From Planktothrix tepida PCC 9214 (GTDB lineage: Bacteria > Cyanobacteriota > Cyanobacteriia > Cyanobacteriales > Microcoleaceae): a stretch of DNA of 64,000 bases. The stretch lies in assembly GCF_900009145.1 (NCBI RefSeq), contig NZ_LN889801.1, forward strand, positions 124,001 through 188,000, given 5' to 3'. The translations under genes and the position numbers were made by a program. Below are positions 36,834 through 45,208 of this stretch, one piece after another (the stretch's first letter is position 1; the number at the start of each line of letters is the position of its first letter). Under the pieces are notes generated by a model, which was not told the DNA's origin, did not search any database, and was given only the letters and a program-made list of their open reading frames with translations.

Positions 36834-37484
36834 TTATTTTTTTTTGACCCTAAACTGTCCCCAATGTTCTTCACCTTGACGCTTAGAGGTTGAGTTTGTC
36901 ACGGGATGGAGATCAAGAATATGAAATTTATCTTGAAAATATGCTTGAATTTCCCCAGGTGTAATCCCAAACGGTGGCCCTCCAGGACGGGAATGGGTAA
37001 AAAACAACCCCAACAATTGCCCCTTGGGTTTCAGAATAGACTCAACTAACTGGGCATAATTTCCTCGTTTTTCGGGGGGAATGGCACAAAAACAAGTATG
37101 TTCAACGACATAATCAAATTGTCCTGAAAACTCTTCCGATAATTCAAAAATATCCCGTTGTAAGAATATTGCTGAGGTGGGTAAATCTTGTCCTGAACCT
37201 TTTAAAAGAGACGGTTGAGCTATCAACTTCTGTTGCCAGTTTAAGGCTTCTTCAATTGCAGAAGTCGCGAAATCAATCCCAACAACATCAAATCCATAAC
37301 TGGCAAACAACAGCGCCTCATAACCCCTTCCACAGCCTAAAACCGCAGTTTTTCCCGGTGGTAGGGTGTGAGAAGATTGCAAAAAATCAACAAAGGGGGG
37401 TGCTGGTTCTCCTAAGTCCCATCCTGGGGTTCCCTGTTGATAGTGTTCTTCCCAAAAATTGGGTTCATTAACTGATAAAATCAT
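36834..37484 (-). CDS. TPMT-family SAM methyltransferase
   Basis: The 216-aa enzyme starts with NFWEEHYQQGTPGWDLGEPA and PPFVDFL, characteristic of the thiopurine S-methyltransferase/thiol and halide methyltransferase family. The SAM loop reads AVLGCGRGYEALLFASYGFD, followed by VVGIDFATSAIEEA, FDYVVEHTCFCAIPPEKRG and LKPKGQLLGLFFTHSRPGGP. Natural substrates in bacteria include thiols, halides, selenium or tellurium compounds and are not predictable here. It is preceded by the divergent CBS-domain kinase gene 131 bp away and followed by the HEAT-repeat gene on the same strand. Confidence 0.88.
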   Translation of the reverse strand: MILSVNEPNFWEEHYQQGTPGWDLGEPAPPFVDFLQSSHTLPPGKTAVLGCGRGYEALLFASYGFDVVGIDFATSAIEEALNWQQKLIAQPSLLKGSGQDLPTSAIFLQRDIFELSEEFSGQFDYVVEHTCFCAIPPEKRGNYAQLVESILKPKGQLLGLFFTHSRPGGPPFGITPGEIQAYFQDKFHILDLHPVTNSTSKRQGEEHWGQFRVKKK

Positions 37485-37615
37485 AACTATTTATTGTGAA
37501 ATTGTGTTAAACTCATTAGCGATGAGTCTCCGATAAATGCTGAGTGAGTTTGTGTTGACATTTCAAGATTAAAAACCTCGTGTCTTTTGCCACGAACTTT
37601 TTTTAGAGTATCACT

Positions 37616-40024
37616 ATGGAATTTTATCAGTCTGTGCGGTATTCATCAGCCTTAGAACAAGCCATTGATCGAAATCCATTTATCGTTACGCCCGAAACTT
37701 CTTTAGCCGATGTGATCAAGGTATTGGGACTCTCTCAAAATCATTGTCTGTTAAACCCTAGCCATTCTTCAGTAGAAGATTCTAGGGCAAGTTGTGTGTT
37801 AGTGATTCATCAAGATCCAGAAGAATTTGTTCATGTTCTTCCTGATGAACACCCTCAATTTTCCTCTCTTTTAGGGATTGTAACAGAACGAGATATTGTT
37901 CAGTTAATTGCGGCGGGAATTTTAGATAATTTAAAGGAAGCACCGCTTCATAAAATTCGTGTCGCTGAAATTATGTCTCCGGTTACAGTTAGTTTAACTG
38001 AATCCGATGATCAAGATATTTTTACCGCTTTATCCTTATTTCGACAACATCAAATTCTCCATTTACCGGTTTTAGATAGTCGAGGGCAGTTAGTGGGAGT
38101 GATTACCCCAGAACGAATTCGTCGGGTTTTACAACCGTCTAATATTTTAAGATTGCGAAGAGTCGGAGATGAAATGTTAACCCAAGTTGTGACGGCTCCG
38201 GTAACAACATCTGTATTAAGTTTAGCTCAAATGATGGCGGCACATCAAGCCAGTTGTGTTGTCATTTTTCAATCGGGAACTCGAAAAAAATTAACTCCCG
38301 TTGGATTAGTTACAGAACAAGATATTGTGGAGGCACAATTTTTAGAATTAGATTTAACCTTAACACCTGCAACAACGGTAATGGGAACTTTATCCTTTTC
38401 TTTAAAACCCAATGATTCTTTATGGCTGGCTCATCAAGAAATGCAAAAGCAACAGGCACAATGGTTAGTCGTTTGTGGAGATGAAGGAGAATTATTAGGA
38501 ATTATTACACAAGTTAGTTTATTAAGAATGCTTGATCCGACGGAAATGTATCGGGTTGTTAAACAATTACAGCAATCAGTTAATCAACTGCAAACGGAAA
38601 AATTAGAACTGTTAAAAAGTCGCAATGCGGAACTGGAAAAACAAGTTCAAGAACGCACCTCTAAAATTCATGAACAGTTACAACGGGAAAGACTGTTAGC
38701 TAAAATTTCCATGAGAATTCATCAATCCTTAAATTTAGATGAAATTCTCAATGCAACAGTGGCGGAAGTTCGACAATTTTTACAAGCTGATCGGGTGTTT
38801 ATTTATCATATTGAATCCGACCAAACCGGAAAATTAGTGGCTGAATCCGTTGCTATTGGATGTAAATCCCTGGCTAATGATCAGCTTTTTAAAGAATCAG
38901 TTAAATGTTACTTAACGGTCTTTGAATATGATAATATTTATGCCGTTTCTGATATTCAAAAATCTTCCTTAAGTCCTGAAGAAATTAATCAATTAAATCA
39001 ACAGGAAGTGACGGCTTATCTCGTGGTTCCTATTTTACAAGATGGGCAACTGTGGGGAATTATTACAGCCCATCAGTGTTCAGGTTCTCGCCATTGGCAA
39101 CCCTCAGAAACCCTATTATTACAACAGCTTGCCACTCAATTAGCGATCGCCATTCAACAAGCTCAATTATATCAACAAGTTCAAGCGTTAAATACTGATT
39201 TAGAACGTCAAGTTCAAGATCGAACCGCCGAACTCCAGCAAAAAGTTCAAGAATTGCAACAGTTAAATATTCTCAAGGATGATTTTTTGAGTACCGTTTC
39301 TCATGAACTGCGGACTCCTTTAGCGAATATGAAAATGGCGATTCATATGTTAAAAATTGCCCCCAATTCTGAGCGAGGTCAAAAGTATTTGGAGATCCTA
39401 GGATCTGAATGTCTGCGAGAAACAAATTTAATTAATGATTTATTGGATTTACAACGGTTGGAATCCTCCTCTACCCCCATTGCTCTCGAAAGTTTAGATT
39501 TATTGGAATGGTTGCCCAATATTATAAATCCTTTTTATTCCCGCACTCAAGAACGCCAGCAGTTGCTCACTGTATCTTATTATCCCCATTTACAACCCAT
39601 TAGAACAAATGCCAATAGTTTAGAGCGGATTTTGGCAGAACTGTTAAATAATGCCTGTAAATATAGTCCAAATGGGGGAGAAATTTTTCTAGAAATTCAT
39701 TATCGTTCTTTATCAAATTGGTTGGAATTAATATCAACCCCTAAAACCAAACGCAAAGGTAAAAAACAAGATAAACCTCTCCCTTCTCCCTCAATTTCCG
39801 ACTCCTTACAAATTGTCATTCGTAACCCAGCAGAAATTCCGGCTAAAGAACTTCCTCGCATTTTTGAGAAGTTTTATCGGGTTCCCAATGCAGACCCCTG
39901 GAAGCAAGGAGGAACCGGGTTAGGATTAGCATTAGTCCAAAAATTAGTTGAACAATTAGGCGGAACAATTCAAGTTGAAAGTGACCAAACTTTAACAACT
40001 TTTATCATTGAGTTTCCCTGTTAA
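37616..40024 (+). CDS. Histidine kinase with N-terminal CBS domains and GAF
   Basis: The 802-aa protein has no membrane helix. Four CBS-type segments make up residues about 10-325: LLGIVTERDIVQLIAAGIL, IMSPVTVSLTESDDQDIFTA with LVGVITPERIRRVL, VGLVTEQDIVEAQF, and LLGIITQVSLLRMLDP. A coiled-coil linker (about 325-360) leads to a GAF domain (about 375-525), a second coiled coil and a HisKA domain with FLSTVSHELRTPLANMKM (His563). The ATPase has LAELLNNACKYSPNGGEI, IFEKFYRVPN and GGTGLGLALVQKLVEQLGG. CBS pairs usually bind adenine nucleotides, so the kinase may sense energy charge. No cognate regulator is adjacent. Confidence 0.92.
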   Translation: MEFYQSVRYSSALEQAIDRNPFIVTPETSLADVIKVLGLSQNHCLLNPSHSSVEDSRASCVLVIHQDPEEFVHVLPDEHPQFSSLLGIVTERDIVQLIAAGILDNLKEAPLHKIRVAEIMSPVTVSLTESDDQDIFTALSLFRQHQILHLPVLDSRGQLVGVITPERIRRVLQPSNILRLRRVGDEMLTQVVTAPVTTSVLSLAQMMAAHQASCVVIFQSGTRKKLTPVGLVTEQDIVEAQFLELDLTLTPATTVMGTLSFSLKPNDSLWLAHQEMQKQQAQWLVVCGDEGELLGIITQVSLLRMLDPTEMYRVVKQLQQSVNQLQTEKLELLKSRNAELEKQVQERTSKIHEQLQRERLLAKISMRIHQSLNLDEILNATVAEVRQFLQADRVFIYHIESDQTGKLVAESVAIGCKSLANDQLFKESVKCYLTVFEYDNIYAVSDIQKSSLSPEEINQLNQQEVTAYLVVPILQDGQLWGIITAHQCSGSRHWQPSETLLLQQLATQLAIAIQQAQLYQQVQALNTDLERQVQDRTAELQQKVQELQQLNILKDDFLSTVSHELRTPLANMKMAIHMLKIAPNSERGQKYLEILGSECLRETNLINDLLDLQRLESSSTPIALESLDLLEWLPNIINPFYSRTQERQQLLTVSYYPHLQPIRTNANSLERILAELLNNACKYSPNGGEIFLEIHYRSLSNWLELISTPKTKRKGKKQDKPLPSPSISDSLQIVIRNPAEIPAKELPRIFEKFYRVPNADPWKQGGTGLGLALVQKLVEQLGGTIQVESDQTLTTFIIEFPC

Positions 40025-40063
40025 GTTCAGTTCTTATTGAGCGAGTTGGGACAAGTTACACAA

Positions 40064-40831
40064 TCATTTTTCAGCAATAACAAGCATCTCAAAATCTTCA
40101 GTTGTTAATCTGTCATGTCTGGAAAATGCCCCCAACTTAGCGCTATAAATATCTATGCTGCTGTAACCCAGAGATTTCAGGAGCCAGGTAATTTCACTCG
40201 GCACATAATACCTTTCATTACAGGCAAGAGATTTCTTGTTTCCCAGGTCATCTTCAAATTCCGTTATGTTATGATCCCGGAAGGTCATCAAGTCAAAACT
40301 ATTGCTTTTGCAGGTAGAATTTCCGGCTTCTGTTGTTGATTCATAGAATTGCTCAACCGAATGATATAAGGGGAACAATCCATTTAAAGTTGTGAATATA
40401 AGTTTAGCATTCGTCTTTAATGATTGGGTGACATTTTTCAGGATTTCAAAGTTCATTTCATCAGTTTCCATGAGGGAAAATCCTCCCTCGCAAAGCATGA
40501 TCGCGGCATCAAATTCATGATTAAATGGCAAATTTCTGGCATCCTGCTGCTGAAAATCAATCATCAAATTTTCAATTTTTGCTTTATCCTTTGCCCTTTT
40601 AAGCTGAGATTCGGATAAATCAATTCCCGTAACAGAATATCCCCGCTTGGTCAGTTCAATTGTATGTCTTCCTGTCCCGCAACCTACGTCTAATATGTTT
40701 AAGGATTTATTAAATCCTAATTCTTTTTCTATGAAATCACATTCACCCATTGTCCCTTTTGTAAAATTCTCAGAATCATATTTTTCTCCGTAATTCTCGA
40801 ACAGGGATTCGTACCATTGTTTTTGAGTCAT
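40064..40831 (-). CDS. Class I SAM-dependent methyltransferase (Methyltransf_25-like)
   Basis: The 255-aa protein has the SAM loop NILDVGCGTGRHTIELTKRG, motif post-I VTGIDLSESQLKRAKDKA and FDAAIMLCEGGFSLMETDEM. The C-terminal half (FRDHNITEFEDDLGNKKSLA, YYVPSEITWLLKSLGYSSID) resembles small-molecule methyltransferases. The acceptor is unknown. Its wording differs from its neighbours: AGG arginine and CTT leucine codons, and a protein sequence reminiscent of non-cyanobacterial relatives, hint at horizontal transfer, but this is an impression, not a calculation. A broken coding remnant lies directly upstream. Confidence 0.85.
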   Translation of the reverse strand: MTQKQWYESLFENYGEKYDSENFTKGTMGECDFIEKELGFNKSLNILDVGCGTGRHTIELTKRGYSVTGIDLSESQLKRAKDKAKIENLMIDFQQQDARNLPFNHEFDAAIMLCEGGFSLMETDEMNFEILKNVTQSLKTNAKLIFTTLNGLFPLYHSVEQFYESTTEAGNSTCKSNSFDLMTFRDHNITEFEDDLGNKKSLACNERYYVPSEITWLLKSLGYSSIDIYSAKLGAFSRHDRLTTEDFEMLVIAEK

Positions 40832-41354
40832 ATTATTTAAAATCTGATTGCTTTGGAGTCAATAAACCTTATAGCAGATTGGTTTTTAATTACAATCCCC
40901 TGAGAGGGGATAAGGTGAATGAAATCGCGGCTCAAGCTGCCTCAGAGTGTGGTATTCCTCGATTAATGTTAAGTCGTCCAGCTTGGAAAACAGTTTCACT
41001 CATGCAGGAAAAAGTAAACTAGCAAAAGACTCAGCCTAATTTCAATGTCAAGGTTCTGGCTAATCACCCTATACGGGATGTTATACAGAAAAATTCTGCC
41101 TAATCACCCAAATGGCGTGTTAGCCCGACATTATAGCACTACGCACAAGGAAAAAGTAAAAAGGATAAAGGAAAAGTTGCCTGCTTATGGTTTTTAGCGT
41201 TTAACAAAGTTAATTGATGTTGAGTATTCGGACTCAATTAGGGATCGTAAAGAGTGAACTTATCTGTTTAATTTATGTTTCAAAGTTCTTGAATGGATGG
41301 AAAGTTCACGGTGGCGTCAAAATAAGATCAGATGTTGAGTTGAAGCCCGTACCT
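40832..41354. other. 523-bp region with a gene remnant and no intact gene
   Basis: Apart from the coding remnant at 40861-41022, this stretch holds no recognisable gene. The phrase TAATCACCC occurs twice at about 41061-41112 and the surrounding DNA carries stops in all frames. A weak open frame running into the QueD gene from a TTG at 41214 was not accepted as its N-terminus. Confidence 0.5.
40861..41022 (+). pseudogene. C-terminal remnant of an unidentified gene, faintly CobK-like
   Basis: An open frame without a plausible start ends with TAG at 41020-41022. It reads DKVNEIAAQAASECGIPRLM followed by LSRPAWKTV, a helix, then a Gly-Ile-Pro strand and an Arg-Pro pair. That pattern resembles the extreme C-terminus of precorrin-6A reductase (CobK), though the likeness is weak. 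Nothing upstream completes the gene, so it is probably a fragment left by a deletion or by the arrival of the neighbouring methyltransferase gene. Confidence 0.3.
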
Positions 41355-41756
41355 ATGCCGAAATGGAAATTAACAACAGAATTTACCTTTGATAGCGCCC
41401 ATTATATTAAAGATTATGATGGCCCCTGTGGACGAATGCACGGTCATAGTTATCGTGTGCAAGTGGAAGCAACATCTAACCAACTCCATTCCTCGGAATA
41501 TTGCCCCCATCCCGTGATGGTCGCAGATTTTAGAAGTTTACGATGGGCAAAAAAAGATGTTACCAAAGGAGGGTTAGATCATGGGGTGTTAAATGAAATT
41601 TTACCCCCGGAATATGAAACAACAGCCGAAATGATTGCCAAATATATTTATGATGTCACCAAAAAACGAGTCCCTGAAGGAGTCCGATTAAAAGTTAGGG
41701 TTTCAGAAACCTCTAATTCTTGGGTTGAGTATGAAGATGATGAATCAGAAAGTTAA
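41355..41756 (+). CDS. queD: 6-carboxy-5,6,7,8-tetrahydropterin synthase (QueD/PTPS family)
   Basis: The ATG at 41355 (MPKWKLTTEFTFDSAHYIK) is chosen; the frame is open 47 codons further upstream from a TTG but that part has no family likeness. The 133-aa product has the zinc ligands His16, His29 and His31 and the catalytic Cys25 in the segment YDGPCGRMHGHSYRVQVE, and the conserved late Glu in ETSNSWVEY. QueD converts dihydroneopterin triphosphate to 6-carboxytetrahydropterin in queuosine synthesis; close relatives make tetrahydropterins, so a PTPS role is possible. It is followed 79 bp later by the HAD phosphatase gene on the same strand. Confidence 0.9.
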   Translation: MPKWKLTTEFTFDSAHYIKDYDGPCGRMHGHSYRVQVEATSNQLHSSEYCPHPVMVADFRSLRWAKKDVTKGGLDHGVLNEILPPEYETTAEMIAKYIYDVTKKRVPEGVRLKVRVSETSNSWVEYEDDESES

Positions 41757-41835
41757 AGGTTAATTCAACGGATGAGTGGTAGAATTAATTCAATCTAAAT
41801 CTACCCCTTCCTCAACAGTTTTTTTTCTGATCATC

Positions 41836-42564
41836 ATGAACTATTTAGCTTTAGCAACGGATTTTGATGGAACCTTAGCGACCGATGGAATGGTGGAGGA
41901 GTCTACTTTAAATGCTTTAGAACGGTGGCAACAGTCAGGGCGAAAGTTAATTCTGATTACGGGCAGACAACTCGATAATTTAATTGCTCATATTCCGGTT
42001 ATTAATGTGTTTGATTGGGTGATTGCAGAAAATGGTGCTGTATTATATCAACCCCCTACAAAGCTCGAAAAATTATTGGCAGAACGCCCGTCTGAAGACT
42101 TTATAAGCCTCTTACGCGATCGCATTGACCAAAAACAACAATCTTTAAAAAATCAAGCGGTTCCAGAGGAATTTTCTCAGATTGCTCAAGCTCAATTATT
42201 TGAAGCGTTGGGGGTGGGTCGAGTGATTATTGCCACTTGGGAACCCTATTTAGAAATTACCCAGAAAACGATTCAAGAGTTAGGCGTTAATCTCCAAATT
42301 ATTTGCAATAAAGGAGCAGTGATGGTATTACCCGAAGGCATTAATAAAGCCTTTGGATTAAACGCTCTTTCCCAATTAATCAACCTCCCTCTACAACAAA
42401 TTGTAGGTGTTGGGGATGCAGAAAACGATTGTGACTTTTTAGAACAATGTGGTTATTCCGTAGCTGTTGCTAATGCCTTACCCCAAGTCAAAGAAAAAGT
42501 TAATTGGGTCACAAAAAACAGCCGAGGAGCAGGGGTAATAGAATTAATTAATCACCTTCTATAA
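41836..42564 (+). CDS. HAD-IIB family hydrolase (Cof/SPP-like)
   Basis: The ATG at 41836 (MNYLALATDFDGTLATDG) is preferred over a GTG 20 codons upstream. The 242-aa enzyme has HAD motif I DFDGTLA, motif II ILITGRQL, and the motif III/IV region NKAFGLNALSQL and GVGDAENDCDFLEQCGYSVA, with a C2-type cap between them (VFDWVIAENGAVLYQPPTKL). It removes phosphate from sugar phosphates, nucleotides or similar small metabolites; the substrate is not evident. It is cytoplasmic, and a heptamer repeat array follows. Confidence 0.88.
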   Translation: MNYLALATDFDGTLATDGMVEESTLNALERWQQSGRKLILITGRQLDNLIAHIPVINVFDWVIAENGAVLYQPPTKLEKLLAERPSEDFISLLRDRIDQKQQSLKNQAVPEEFSQIAQAQLFEALGVGRVIIATWEPYLEITQKTIQELGVNLQIICNKGAVMVLPEGINKAFGLNALSQLINLPLQQIVGVGDAENDCDFLEQCGYSVAVANALPQVKEKVNWVTKNSRGAGVIELINHLL

Positions 42565-42581
42565 CTGATGATGCGGATACT

Positions 42582-42613
42582 TGATAACTGATAACTGACA
42601 ACTGATAACTGAT
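42582..42613. repeat. Heptamer tandem repeat (TGATAAC)n immediately before a start codon
   Basis: Four copies of TGATAAC (one TGACAAC) plus a partial unit end four bases before the ATG at 42617. This is the reverse complement of the GTTATCA unit at 29406 and 34462. Here the array fills the ribosome-binding region of the S66 peptidase gene. Confidence 0.93.
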
Positions 42614-42616
42614 TAC

Positions 42617-43624
42617 ATGAATCGTCGTGATTTTTTAGCAGGATTAACCTTAACGGGAATTGCGACTCAGTTGCCCGTTTTAGCTCAGTCTGCATCTGTT
42701 TCTGGGTTACTCAAACCTTCCCGTTTAAAGCCAGGAGATACAGTGGGGTTAGTGACTCCAGCCAGCCCGATTTTAAAGGAGCATTTAAAGTGGATTCAAC
42801 TACAATTAGGACAACAGGAATTAACCGTTAAAGTTGCCCCTCATGTTCTGAGTGAATACGGCTATTTAGCAGGAACCGATCAACAACGGGCAGCCGATAT
42901 TAATCAAATGTTCGCTGACCCAACGGTTAAGGCGATTATTGCCACAGGAGGCGGTTGGGGAAGTAGCCGAATTTTATCTTTATTAGATTATGATTTAATT
43001 CGCCAACATCCTAAAATTTTTCTCGGTTATAGTGATATTACAGCCTTATTATTAGGATTATATAGCCAAACGGGATTAGTCACCTTTCATGGATTATTAG
43101 GCACTTCATTATGGACTCCTTATTCCGTCAATTGGTTAGAAAAACTTTTATTTGATGCCCAAAATATTACCTTTCAAAATCCTGCCAATATTCGAGTTGA
43201 AACCCTTTATCCAGGTCAAGCCCAAGGACGGTTAGTGGGAGGCAATTTATCAGTTTTATCAACTTTAGTGGGTTCCGAGTATTTACCCAGTTGGCAGGGC
43301 AAAATCTTATTTGTGGAAGATGTAGGTGAGGATATATACCGAATTGATCGAATGTTAACCCATTTAAAATTAGCTGGAATTTTAGATCAAATTTCGGGAT
43401 TTATTTTTAGTCAATGTACATCCTGCACCCCGGGGGAGGGAAATGAACCCTCGTTAACCTTATGGCAAGTCTTAACGGATTTAATTCAACCCTTAGAGAT
43501 TCCCGCCTGGTATGGTTCGATGATGGGTCATATTCGAGATCAATTTACGGTTCCTTTAGGAATAGAGGTAGAAATTGATACTAAACAAGGCACAATTGCA
43601 ATGCTAGAAAATGCTGTGACTTAA
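42617..43624 (+). CDS. S66 family LD-carboxypeptidase (MccF/LdcA-like) with Tat-type signal
   Basis: The 335-aa protein begins MNRRDFLAGLTLTGIATQLP, a twin-arginine signal with RRDFL and a hydrophobic stretch, suggesting export of the folded enzyme. The mature part belongs to peptidase family S66: KPGDTVGLVTPASP, IIATGGGWGSSRIL, the nucleophile Ser139 in FLGYSDIT, the Glu segment ILFVEDVGEDIYRIDRML and the catalytic His in MMGHIRDQF. These enzymes cut the L,D bond of muropeptides during peptidoglycan recycling or detoxify microcin C-like peptides. An exported form would work on cell-wall peptides. The leader is a heptamer repeat array with no clear Shine-Dalgarno. Confidence 0.9.
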   Translation: MNRRDFLAGLTLTGIATQLPVLAQSASVSGLLKPSRLKPGDTVGLVTPASPILKEHLKWIQLQLGQQELTVKVAPHVLSEYGYLAGTDQQRAADINQMFADPTVKAIIATGGGWGSSRILSLLDYDLIRQHPKIFLGYSDITALLLGLYSQTGLVTFHGLLGTSLWTPYSVNWLEKLLFDAQNITFQNPANIRVETLYPGQAQGRLVGGNLSVLSTLVGSEYLPSWQGKILFVEDVGEDIYRIDRMLTHLKLAGILDQISGFIFSQCTSCTPGEGNEPSLTLWQVLTDLIQPLEIPAWYGSMMGHIRDQFTVPLGIEVEIDTKQGTIAMLENAVT

Positions 43625-44106
43625 GAATAATATTCCTGTTTTAATGTATTCAGTTTTACGAAAATTAGGAGAACACAGACAACCCAGGAAACTGAGTGTC
43701 TGCGTTACTTCCGATGATCACGGGCAATATATCACTCTGATATTGATTGTTCCCTCTTTTTGATTATTTGTTCCCTCTTTTTGATTATTTGTTCCCTCTT
43801 TTGGAGGGAAGCCTTTACAATTCCTATAAAAAACTAAATTTATATTAAATTTTGGTTAAAATTAAATCATACTATTATTGATTTTTGTATCCCAAACTAC
43901 AAGTATTGTAAGAAAAAGTTTACACAGTTAAAAATTTCCAAAAAGTATAGAATGTCTTTAGAAAAATTACCTAAAATTATCAATTAATTCGACTAGACTT
44001 GAAGCAGACTGTAGAATTTTAGGAACAAACGGTTTTCTGAATTCTACTTTTGCCGATATATTGCTAAATCCTCCAATGAACCTGACTACCAAGGACGCAA
44101 ACTTTT
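43625..44106. other. 482-bp intergenic region with 21-bp tandem repeats and AT-rich leader
   Basis: No gene is recognisable. A 21-bp unit, TTGATTATTTGTTCCCTCTT plus T, is repeated at 43760 and 43781, with a shortened copy from 43743. The last copy runs into the hairpin TTCCCTC/GAGGGAA (43792-43810), possibly a terminator for the S66 gene. The right part is AT-rich and is the probable promoter region of the gene at 44107. Confidence 0.55.
43743..43801. repeat. 21-bp tandem repeat, nearly three copies
   Basis: Two full units at 43760-43780 and 43781-43801 follow a 17-bp shortened unit at 43743-43759. The 3' end overlaps a 7-bp stem hairpin. Confidence 0.9.
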
Positions 44107-45147
44107 ATGATGTTCTCCCAATCTCCAGAACAACTGAACCCTCTATCTAATTCCCTAGATAGAACTGAAATGACATTGACGGCTGTTCGATGGGCGCAGA
44201 AATATTATGCAAAAGCTGCTGCTCATAGCCATCGCAGTTCAACTCATCTTTTTTTAGACGATCAGGAAGTTGATGTTACTGAATTTGATGAGGATCGTTC
44301 TCGCATCGTGGCAGAGCTCATGAAAAACTTGAGCCTTTTAGGAACATTAGCATGGAATAAAGTTGGAGCCATTTTAGGGATTGACTGGAATCGCTATCCG
44401 GTCAATAAACTAGAATTAAAACAGGCAGCTACCCTGATTCAAGATGTATCTAAACTGTATCATCAAGCCTTGGAAGTTTTTGCTCAATATGAATACCCCT
44501 TCCGCCTATCGGTATCCCTAGGGCGAGAGACGATCAAACTGCGTCGTAAATACTCTCAAGCAGAACCCTTGATGTTAGTTTTACTCCAATTGCAGTTTCA
44601 TTATATGGGGCGAATGTTGTTGGAGTGGATGTCGATGAAGGAAAGAACGGTTTTCTTTCTCTACTTTAAAACGTTAGAGGATTATTTATATTCTCCGTTA
44701 GGGGAAGTGAATGATTTAGCCGCCCAACATCAACCAGATTCTCCCGCTTTAATTGCGGTTCAACAGTTACTTTCCATCTTCACAACCGTTGCTCATCATA
44801 CTTATCATAAAGTGTATGATTTGAATCTAGGGTATCGCAGTATTAGCGGGGATCTGAAAAATCATCTCCTTCAATACTCTGCTACTCGCGATATTGAGTT
44901 ATTCCAAATTTATTTATGCTGGTGCGTCTTACAGAATAGTTTATACCCAATCCAACAGGAATTATTTCCCATGTGTGTAATTTTATATCCTAGACTCCAT
45001 ATTAGTTGGAAGTTAATTCAGGATATGTTGAGTGAGCTATCCGAGGAATTAGAAAAACGTTTGCTTCCTCAAAATTTCGCCGTCTTTTGTCCCTATCTTC
45101 AGGTATTAGCAGAAATCTTTTCTGATCGAGTAGTGCAACCGATCTAA
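44107..45147 (+). CDS. Conserved hypothetical protein, helical
   Basis: The 346-aa soluble protein has no recognised domain. It is rich in long helices: MTLTAVRWAQKYYAKAAAHS, IVAELMKNLSLLGTLAWNKV, LIQDVSKLYHQALEVFAQYE and LMLVLLQLQFHYMGRMLLEW. The N-terminal 20 residues are polar and probably disordered. There is no signal peptide, although some helices (residues about 160-200) are quite hydrophobic and aromatic. It is transcribed alone after an AT-rich leader and ends at a double palindrome. Function unknown; the length and lack of frameshifts support a real gene. Confidence 0.75.
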   Translation: MMFSQSPEQLNPLSNSLDRTEMTLTAVRWAQKYYAKAAAHSHRSSTHLFLDDQEVDVTEFDEDRSRIVAELMKNLSLLGTLAWNKVGAILGIDWNRYPVNKLELKQAATLIQDVSKLYHQALEVFAQYEYPFRLSVSLGRETIKLRRKYSQAEPLMLVLLQLQFHYMGRMLLEWMSMKERTVFFLYFKTLEDYLYSPLGEVNDLAAQHQPDSPALIAVQQLLSIFTTVAHHTYHKVYDLNLGYRSISGDLKNHLLQYSATRDIELFQIYLCWCVLQNSLYPIQQELFPMCVILYPRLHISWKLIQDMLSELSEELEKRLLPQNFAVFCPYLQVLAEIFSDRVVQPI

Positions 45148-45150
45148 TCC

Positions 45151-45203
45151 AAGAAACCCGGTTTCTCAGCCAGAGATAATAGCAAGAAACCCGGTTTCTG
45201 AGT
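45151..45203. repeat. Two copies of a palindromic element (AAGAAACCCGGTTTCT)
   Basis: Two near-palindromes, each centred on GAAACCCGGTTTC (45153-45165 and 45186-45198), stand in the 61-bp gap between convergent genes. They could act as terminators for both. The same element is at 58710-58742 and in shorter form near 13633 and 13993. Confidence 0.85.
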
Positions 45204-45208
45204 AACCG

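Noticed and set aside
41214-41354. N-terminal extension of QueD from a TTG start
   Set aside because: No likeness to the family, and the ATG at 41355 gives the usual QueD length.
29406-42613. Heptamer arrays considered as CRISPR
   Set aside because: The units are 7 bp with no unique spacers and no cas genes in the window.
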